Shown: one piece after another, positions 59,537-64,000 of the stretch | Layout of the letters: each line of letters opens with the position of its first letter | Position numbering within the stretch: the first letter of the stretch is position 1 | Program-made: the position numbers and the translations under genes | Assembly (NCBI GenBank): GCA_045539475.1 | Contig: JAZQFJ010000015.1 | Coordinates: 17,252-81,251, forward strand | DNA: 64,000 nt | Direction: 5' to 3' | Source of the DNA: SIG480 sp045539475 | Lineage (GTDB): Bacteria > Bacillota > Clostridia > Oscillospirales > JAAYXM01 | The notes under the pieces: generated by a model | What the model was told of the DNA's origin: nothing | The model's input: the letters and a program-made list of their open reading frames with translations, nothing else | The model's database searches: none

Positions 59537-59926
59537 TTAAACATTCTTGCAGTTTTTGCAGGTGCCGGAAAACAGAACACTGTGAAAATCGACATCTGCG
59601 CCGCTTGCTGATGCAGCCTTTTTATCCAGCTCGGAATTGTAGTCAAGCTCAATATCCGAGACAGAATGACAGTTTTTACATATCATATGATAATGAGGTA
59701 GTGCGTATCCGTCGTAACGCTCCGTGCCGTCGCCTGCGTCAAACTTCATAATTTCACCGCTTGCCGCAAGCTCTGCAAGGTTGCGGTAAACCGTACCGAG
59801 GCTGATGTTGGGGATTTCCTGCCGCACCTCATCATAAATGCTGTTAGCGCTGGGATGACGCTTGGTGTTACGCAAGGCGTTCAGGATACATTCCCGCTGT
59901 CTGCTGTAACGCCGTTTCACTTCCAT
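59537..59926 (-). CDS. perR: Fur-family peroxide-stress regulator PerR
   Basis: A 129-residue Fur-family metalloregulator. The winged helix spans about 8-75 (TKRHPSANSIYDEVRQEIP, ISLGTVYRNLAELAASGEI), then HYHMICKNCHSV with the structural CxxC and a second GTCKNCKNV pair that complete the zinc site. The PerR assignment rests on the context with reverse rubrerythrin; Fur or Zur is possible. GGAGGTG precedes the ATG. The gene lies 30 bp upstream of reverse rubrerythrin on the same strand. Confidence 0.88.
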   Translation of the reverse strand: MEVKRRYSRQRECILNALRNTKRHPSANSIYDEVRQEIPNISLGTVYRNLAELAASGEIMKFDAGDGTERYDGYALPHYHMICKNCHSVSDIELDYNSELDKKAASASGADVDFHSVLFSGTCKNCKNV

Positions 59927-59949
59927 TTCCGCACCTCCTTAATGCAAAT

Positions 59950-59996
59950 AGTAATTGTTACTGTTTATAGTATATCATAAATTTTTATTTTGTCAA
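59950..59996 (-). promoter_or_regulatory. perR promoter with palindromic box
   Basis: On the minus strand TTGACA (59991-59996) and TATACT (59969-59974) are 16 bp apart. Just downstream lies the palindrome AGTAATTGTTACT (59950-59962), placed like a Fur/PerR-type operator. It would allow self-repression and control of the reverse rubrerythrin. Confidence 0.72.
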
Positions 59997-60048
59997 CAGT
60001 TTTTTTAAAAATTTCTGAAAAATAAAAAAACATATTAAGAACGAAAAA

Positions 60049-60084
60049 ACAGAGTTGCAAAAGAGATTCCTTTTACAACTCTGT
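60049..60084 (-). terminator. upp terminator
   Basis: ACAGAGTTG and CAACTCTGT at the ends of 60049-60084 pair, with further A/T pairing inside (AAAAG with CTTTT). T-rich sequence follows on the minus strand. Confidence 0.78.
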
Positions 60085-60101
60085 ACATTTCCATGTTTGG
60101 T

Positions 60102-60731
60102 TTATTTTGTGCCGAAAATACGGTCACCCGCATCGCCGAGACCGGGAACGATATATGCATTTTCGTTAAGCTTTTCATCAAGCGCCGCGACGTAAATATC
60201 AACGTCGGGATGGTCTGCCTGAACCTTTGCAACTCCCTCAGGTGCGGAAACAAGGCACATAAGCTTTATCTGAGTGCAGCCCTTATCCTTGAGCATGGAA
60301 ATAGCATCGGAAGCGCTTCCGCCCGTTGCGAGCATCGGGTCAGTAACGATAACAAGGCGGTTCTGAATATCTTCCGGAAGCTTGCAATAGTAAAATACAG
60401 GCTTATGGGTTTCCTCGTTGCGGTAGAGGCCGATATGCCCTACTTTTGCTACGGGAAGAAGAGTGAGAAGTCCGTCTACCATACCGATGCCTGCGCGCAG
60501 GATGGGAACAATGGCAAGCTTTTTGCCTGCGATCTCCCTTGCATTCATTTTGCACAGAGGAGTTTCGATTTCAACATCCTGAAGAGGAAGGTCACGCGTA
60601 ATCTCATAACCCATAAGAAGAGAAATTTCGTTGAGAAGCTCGCGAAAGTCCTTTGAGCCGGTTTCTTTGCTTCGCATAATAGTAAGCTTGTGCTGGATAA
60701 GCGGATGGTCGATAATGTTAAGTTTTCCCAT
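60102..60731 (-). CDS. upp: Uracil phosphoribosyltransferase
   Basis: Upp salvages uracil to UMP with PRPP. The 209-residue product has DHPLIQHKLTIMRSKETGS (8-26), VPILRAGIGMVDG, the PRPP motif IVTDPMLATGGSASDAI and the uracil-binding YIVPGLGDAGDRIFGTK end. It appears monocistronic. It complements the de novo pyr operon 14 kb away. Confidence 0.97.
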   Translation of the reverse strand: MGKLNIIDHPLIQHKLTIMRSKETGSKDFRELLNEISLLMGYEITRDLPLQDVEIETPLCKMNAREIAGKKLAIVPILRAGIGMVDGLLTLLPVAKVGHIGLYRNEETHKPVFYYCKLPEDIQNRLVIVTDPMLATGGSASDAISMLKDKGCTQIKLMCLVSAPEGVAKVQADHPDVDIYVAALDEKLNENAYIVPGLGDAGDRIFGTK

Positions 60732-60815
60732 TTTTCACACGTCCTTTATTTCTCTTTTCTTATATTATACTACGCATCCGCAAATAAAACAACAAGAATT
60801 TTCACAAAAAAACAA

Positions 60816-60851
60816 TCACCGGACAAGGCGTATATCAACCCTGTCCGGTGA
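60816..60851 (-). terminator. Terminator of the DUF1846 gene
   Basis: TCACCGGACA (60816-60825) pairs with TGTCCGGTGA (60842-60851), followed on the minus strand by a T-run. Confidence 0.83.
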
Positions 60852-60857
60852 AAATTT

Positions 60858-62345
60858 TTACTTATGATACAGTTTCTTTGTCTGATGGCGCGGCTCACAG
60901 GTGAGATTGATACCGAGCTTGCGATAAACGTCAAGGTCAACCTGAGAGAGAATAACTGTCGAATGAGCCTCACACCCGCGGAGTTTTTCAAGCTGACGTG
61001 TTGCGAGTGCCGCCGTTTCTCCCGATGCTGCCGCAACGGTGAGCGCGATAAGCACTTCATCGGAGTGCAGGCGCGGATTGTGGTTGCCGAGGATTTCGGT
61101 CTTGAGCTTCTGTATCGGCTCAATGACCTCGGGCGGGATGAGGTGAACAGAATCGTCAATTCCGCCGAGCACTTTAACTGCGTTGAGAAGCGCTGATGCT
61201 GACGGACCGAGAAGCTTTGTATTTCTTCCGGTTACAATTTTCCCGTCGGGGAGCTCAATCGCAATTGCCGGCTCGCCGCCGGATTCATCGGAGCGCGCGA
61301 GCGCTGCACTGACAACGGCGCGATCCTCTGCGGAAACGCCGGCCTGATTCATAAGAAGCTCTACCTTTGTAACTGCGGCATCCGTTCCTCTGCCGAGGCG
61401 TCGGTCACACATAACAGAGAAATAGCGGCGGATAATCTCTTCCTTTGATGCACGGCGCGTTGCATCATCGTCGATGATGCAGTATCCCGCCATATTAACG
61501 CCCATATCGGTCGGAGATTTATACGGGCTTGTTCCGAGGATTTTTTCAAACATAGCGCGAAGTACGGGGAAAACCTCCACGTCGCGGTTATAGTTAACGG
61601 TTGTAACGCCATAAGCTTCAAGATGGTACGGGTCAATCATATTAACATCGTCAAGGTCTGCCGTTGCTGCCTCATACGCAAGGTTAACCGGATGCTTAAG
61701 CGGGATGTTCCATATCGGGAAGGTTTCAAATTTTGCGTATCCTGCCGAGATACCGCGGGTATACTCGTGATAAAGCTGAGAAAGGCAGGTCGCCATTTTT
61801 CCGCTACCGGGACCCGGTGCGGTTATAACAACGAGCGGGCGGGTTGTTTCGATATAATCATTCTTTCCGAAGCCCTCATCGCTGACGACGTGGGAAACAT
61901 TCATGGGATAGCCTTCGATATCATAGTGGAGATATACGCGCATACCGAGCTGCTCAAGCTTCTTCTTAAAAGCAACAGCGCTCGGCTGTTCGTTAAAGCG
62001 TGAGATTACAACGCTTCCGACGTATAAATCTATCGCACGGAAAGCATCGATGAGGCGGAGAACGTCGCTGTCATAAGTTATACCAAGGTCTCCGCGGACC
62101 TTGTTTTTAACAATATCGGACGCGCTTATAACAATAACAATTTCCGCATCCTCGCGCAGGTTTTTAAGCATCTGTAGCTTGCTGTCCGGGCGGAACCCCG
62201 GAAGCACGCGGGAGGCGTGATAGTCGTCAAAGAGCTTGCCGCCGAACTCAAGATAGAGCTTGCCGCCGAACTTGCGGATGCGCTCACGTATCTGCTCCGA
62301 CTGTCTCTTTATATACGCATCATTGTCAAAACCAACCTGCCACAT
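60858..62345 (-). CDS. DUF1846 domain protein
   Basis: A 495-residue member of the DUF1846 family, widespread in Bacillota. Its structure-based role is uncertain; members have been linked to nucleotide or phosphosugar chemistry. It starts MWQVGFDNDAYIKRQSEQIR and has VITAPGPGSGKMATCLSQLYHE, which looks like a phosphate-binding loop, and DMGVNMAGYCIIDDDA. The ATG at 62345 follows GGAGG; an earlier ATG at 62363 has no ribosome site and overlaps that GGAGG. Length matches the family. Confidence 0.92.
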   Translation of the reverse strand: MWQVGFDNDAYIKRQSEQIRERIRKFGGKLYLEFGGKLFDDYHASRVLPGFRPDSKLQMLKNLREDAEIVIVISASDIVKNKVRGDLGITYDSDVLRLIDAFRAIDLYVGSVVISRFNEQPSAVAFKKKLEQLGMRVYLHYDIEGYPMNVSHVVSDEGFGKNDYIETTRPLVVITAPGPGSGKMATCLSQLYHEYTRGISAGYAKFETFPIWNIPLKHPVNLAYEAATADLDDVNMIDPYHLEAYGVTTVNYNRDVEVFPVLRAMFEKILGTSPYKSPTDMGVNMAGYCIIDDDATRRASKEEIIRRYFSVMCDRRLGRGTDAAVTKVELLMNQAGVSAEDRAVVSAALARSDESGGEPAIAIELPDGKIVTGRNTKLLGPSASALLNAVKVLGGIDDSVHLIPPEVIEPIQKLKTEILGNHNPRLHSDEVLIALTVAAASGETAALATRQLEKLRGCEAHSTVILSQVDLDVYRKLGINLTCEPRHQTKKLYHK

Positions 62346-62450
62346 TTGCCTTTGAACCTCCATTTTAATACTGACTTTATAAGTGTATCACATTACGGAC
62401 AAGTTTTCAAGGACTTTATAATGGGATATTTACAAAATGTTCCGAAAACA

Positions 62451-62690
62451 TCAACAAACAATGCGGAATACATCCGGCGCCTCTTCGGCGAAGAGCAAAA
62501 GCGAAACATCTGACACATACGCCTTTACGGAAAAACGGCGCGGGTGCTCGCCGAGATATGAGAACGCTCTCCCTGCGAGATTTCGCACTTCCCTGCCGGT
62601 TACGGAATTCGGAGTAATGCCGAATTTGCAAAGCTCATCAAGCGTGAATGTTGCGGAAACGGTTGTTGGATTTATCCTGAATGCTTTCAT
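62451..62690 (-). CDS. Small protein, faintly MecA-like
   Basis: A 79-residue product starting MKAFRINPTTVSATFTLDEL at 62690 behind GAGGT. I do not recognise it firmly. The pattern of a short strand, then LDELCKFGITPNSV, then VRNLAGRAF, then a final hydrophobic strand VSLLLFAEE loosely resembles the N-terminal domain of the ClpC adaptor MecA. It lies between the DUF1846 gene and spo0A. It could be a truncated or minimal relative. Confidence 0.62.
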   Translation of the reverse strand: MKAFRINPTTVSATFTLDELCKFGITPNSVTGREVRNLAGRAFSYLGEHPRRFSVKAYVSDVSLLLFAEEAPDVFRIVC

Positions 62691-62904
62691 AATATATGTA
62701 CCTCGTTTTTTAATAATCTGTAAATTCATTATACGCCTGTGGCAAACAAAAAGAAATACAAAACTTTTACCAAAAACACCTCAAATCGACAGCGGATTTC
62801 AACGGTATTTTTCGCCCGGAAGCGACAAGCTTCACTACATAATGTGTAGTTTAGTTGTGCATTAACACAAAATGTGCTATATTTAACAACTTTTTGCAAT
62901 ATTT

Positions 62905-62911
62905 TGTCGAA
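62905..62911. promoter_or_regulatory. Spo0A box upstream of spo0A
   Basis: TGTCGAA is a perfect match to the 0A box TGNCGAA, 36 bp upstream of the spo0A -35. It suggests autoregulation by Spo0A. Confidence 0.6.
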
Positions 62912-62946
62912 CGAAAATTTCCATTTTTTTCCATTTTGCTATTGCC

Positions 62947-62975
62947 TTGACTGTAAAAATATGGTAAATTATAGC
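62947..62975 (+). promoter_or_regulatory. spo0A promoter
   Basis: TTGACT (62947-62952) and TATAGC (62970-62975), spacing 17 bp. The -10 is a weak match. Confidence 0.55.
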
Positions 62976-63015
62976 TACGAAGAAAAAAATAAATAAAATG
63001 AAAGGGATGACAAAA

Positions 63016-63798
63016 ATGGGAAATAGGATAAAAGTTGTCATTGCGGAGGAAAACAAAGAATTCAGGGAGTTGCTTGCGGAAGGAGTCGAAAATCGAATCG
63101 GGTTTGAGCTTGTGGGAAAGACCGGTGACGGTGCAGAGACGGTTGAAAAAGTGAAGATCCTGCTTCCGGATGTTGTGGTACTCAGCAACAGCTTGCCGTC
63201 GGTGGACGGGCTTGGGGTTGTTCAGGCAATAAATGCAACGGATATGAAGAAAAAGCCGGTTATTTTTATGACCTCGCTCACGTCGAGTGAGACGCTTGCC
63301 CACGCCGCGGCAGAGCTTGGCGTTACATATTTTATGGTAAAGCCGTTTGGTACAGATACGCTCATTGACAGAATAAAGATGTTTGCCGGTGAACGCGGGA
63401 TAAACCGTCGCGCCGACCTTCCTGCTGCATCACAGGAAAGCATTGAGCTTATGGTGACGTCAATTATTCACGAGATAGGCGTTCCGGCACATATAAAAGG
63501 ATATCATTATCTTCGGGAGGCAATAGTGCTTGCCGTGAATGATATAGACATTATAAATTCAATAACAAAAATTCTTTATCCTGCAGTAGCGCGCAAGTTT
63601 GAGACGACGCCCTCGCGCGTTGAACGCGCAATACGCCATGCGATAGAAACGGCGTGGAACCGCGGAGATATAGATACGCTCAACCGATTTTTCGGATACA
63701 CTGTATCGAATACAAAAGGAAAGCCGACAAATTCTGAATTTATCGCAATGATTGCGGACAAGCTTAATCTTGAACTGAAACAGCAGGTGGCAGTATAA
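63016..63798 (+). CDS. spo0A: Sporulation regulator Spo0A with non-canonical receiver
   Basis: Spo0A is the master regulator of sporulation. The 260-residue product has a receiver domain (about 4-120) and the Spo0A DNA-binding domain (about 145-255) with IIHEIGVPAHIKGYHYLREA, TPSRVERAIRHAIETAWNRG and FFGYTVSNTKGKPTNSEFIA, nearly identical to known Spo0A. In the receiver the phospho-acceptor position is Ser57 (VVVLSNSLPSVDG; usually L-D-x-x-M-P), and the acidic pocket is Glu11-Glu12 instead of Asp-Asp. The Thr of MTSL and Lys of VKPF remain. The ATG at 63016 follows AAAGGGA; earlier in-frame ATGs lie at 62998 and 63007. Confidence 0.95.
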   Translation: MGNRIKVVIAEENKEFRELLAEGVENRIGFELVGKTGDGAETVEKVKILLPDVVVLSNSLPSVDGLGVVQAINATDMKKKPVIFMTSLTSSETLAHAAAELGVTYFMVKPFGTDTLIDRIKMFAGERGINRRADLPAASQESIELMVTSIIHEIGVPAHIKGYHYLREAIVLAVNDIDIINSITKILYPAVARKFETTPSRVERAIRHAIETAWNRGDIDTLNRFFGYTVSNTKGKPTNSEFIAMIADKLNLELKQQVAV

Positions 63799-63858
63799 CC
63801 GGAAAAGCGAAAACTCTCCGGGAAAGGAAACTGAACCCTTATAACAAACCAAAAGAGC

Positions 63859-63896
63859 AAGGGATTGTAGCGAAATGCATTTTGCTACAATCCCTT
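63859..63896 (+). terminator. spo0A terminator
   Basis: AAGGGATTGTAGC (63859-63871) pairs with GCTACAATCCCTT (63884-63896), and the stem extends inward by four more pairs to a TGCA loop. Confidence 0.85.
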
Positions 63897-63929
63897 TGGG
63901 GCTTTAGAAAAATAGTGCAGAATGAGCAA

Positions 63930-63971
63930 ATCGGACCCGAAGTAGTACATAAGTACGTCGAGAGGTCCGAT
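63930..63971. repeat. Hairpin with a loop shared with 33389-33444
   Basis: ATCGGACC (63930-63937) pairs with GGTCCGAT (63964-63971). The loop, read on the minus strand, has CTCGACGTAC, four bases, then GTACTACTTCGGGT, the same words as the dnaK-dnaJ hairpin, in the opposite orientation. It lies downstream of spo0A at the window end. Confidence 0.75.
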
Positions 63972-64000
63972 AAGCTTTACGCATAAAGTGTAACTAAATC

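Noticed and set aside
1..64000. CRISPR array, rRNA, complete tRNA genes or insertion sequences
   Set aside because: I found no regularly spaced repeats, no rRNA sequence, no complete tRNA fold and no transposase reading frame.

Overview
The window reads as one continuous piece of chromosome from an anaerobic, spore-forming member of the Clostridia (Bacillota). It starts at the replication-origin end: dnaA on the minus strand is back to back with rpmH-rnpA-yidD-yidC-jag on the plus strand. The lineage is inferred from strong GGAGG ribosome sites, TTGACA/TATAAT promoters, HrcA/CIRCE heat-shock control, PyrR-type attenuation, spoIVB and spo0A, and a reverse-rubrerythrin/PerR pair. Short archaeal-type ProRS and ApgM-type phosphoglycerate mutase fit gut Clostridia. 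I cannot name a genus from sequence alone.

Layout. 1-13 kb holds origin and segregation genes: dnaA, ribosomal protein L34, RNase P protein, membrane insertase, KtrAB potassium uptake, rsmG, a MATE exporter, a Noc-like gene between two perfect parS sites, parA-parB and serS. mnmE and mnmG, usually found here, are absent. 13-25 kb holds a Gfo/Idh oxidoreductase, a small XRE locus, an MBOAT/DHHW O-acylation pair, two secreted proteins, a sugar-type ABC ATPase with an altered Walker B, GNAT, Mrp, LysR, rpiB and tsaB/tsaE. 25-35 kb holds a YhaN-like ATPase, prfB without a frameshift, and hrcA-grpE-dnaK-dnaJ. 34.6-37.4 kb is accessory: an XRE-MntA/HepT toxin-antitoxin cassette between direct repeats, an XRE gene, a candidate small RNA and a DUF4143 ATPase.

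37.5-46.5 kb is a pyrimidine operon (pyrC-carB-pyrK-pyrD-pyrF-pyrE-pyrB) behind a PyrR-type attenuator. A 160-nt structured element is repeated in front of pyrE and of pyrB. PyrB carries a C-terminal zinc site like that of PyrI. 46.6-49.4 kb is a second accessory stretch: a barnase remnant with intact barstar, a SLOG protein divergent from an XRE regulator, and gmk with a duplicated 3' end beyond a lipoprotein gene. 49.5-64 kb holds an SLH/transglutaminase surface protein, apgM, proS, argS, a second MATE exporter, spoIVB, reverse rubrerythrin with PerR, upp, a DUF1846 protein and spo0A.

The points most worth following are a Spo0A whose receiver lacks the phospho-acceptor aspartate, the covarying repeated leaders in the pyr operon, the PyrB zinc fusion, the terminator-bounded HepT/MntA cassette, the candidate small RNA beside it, and the decayed barnase with retained barstar.
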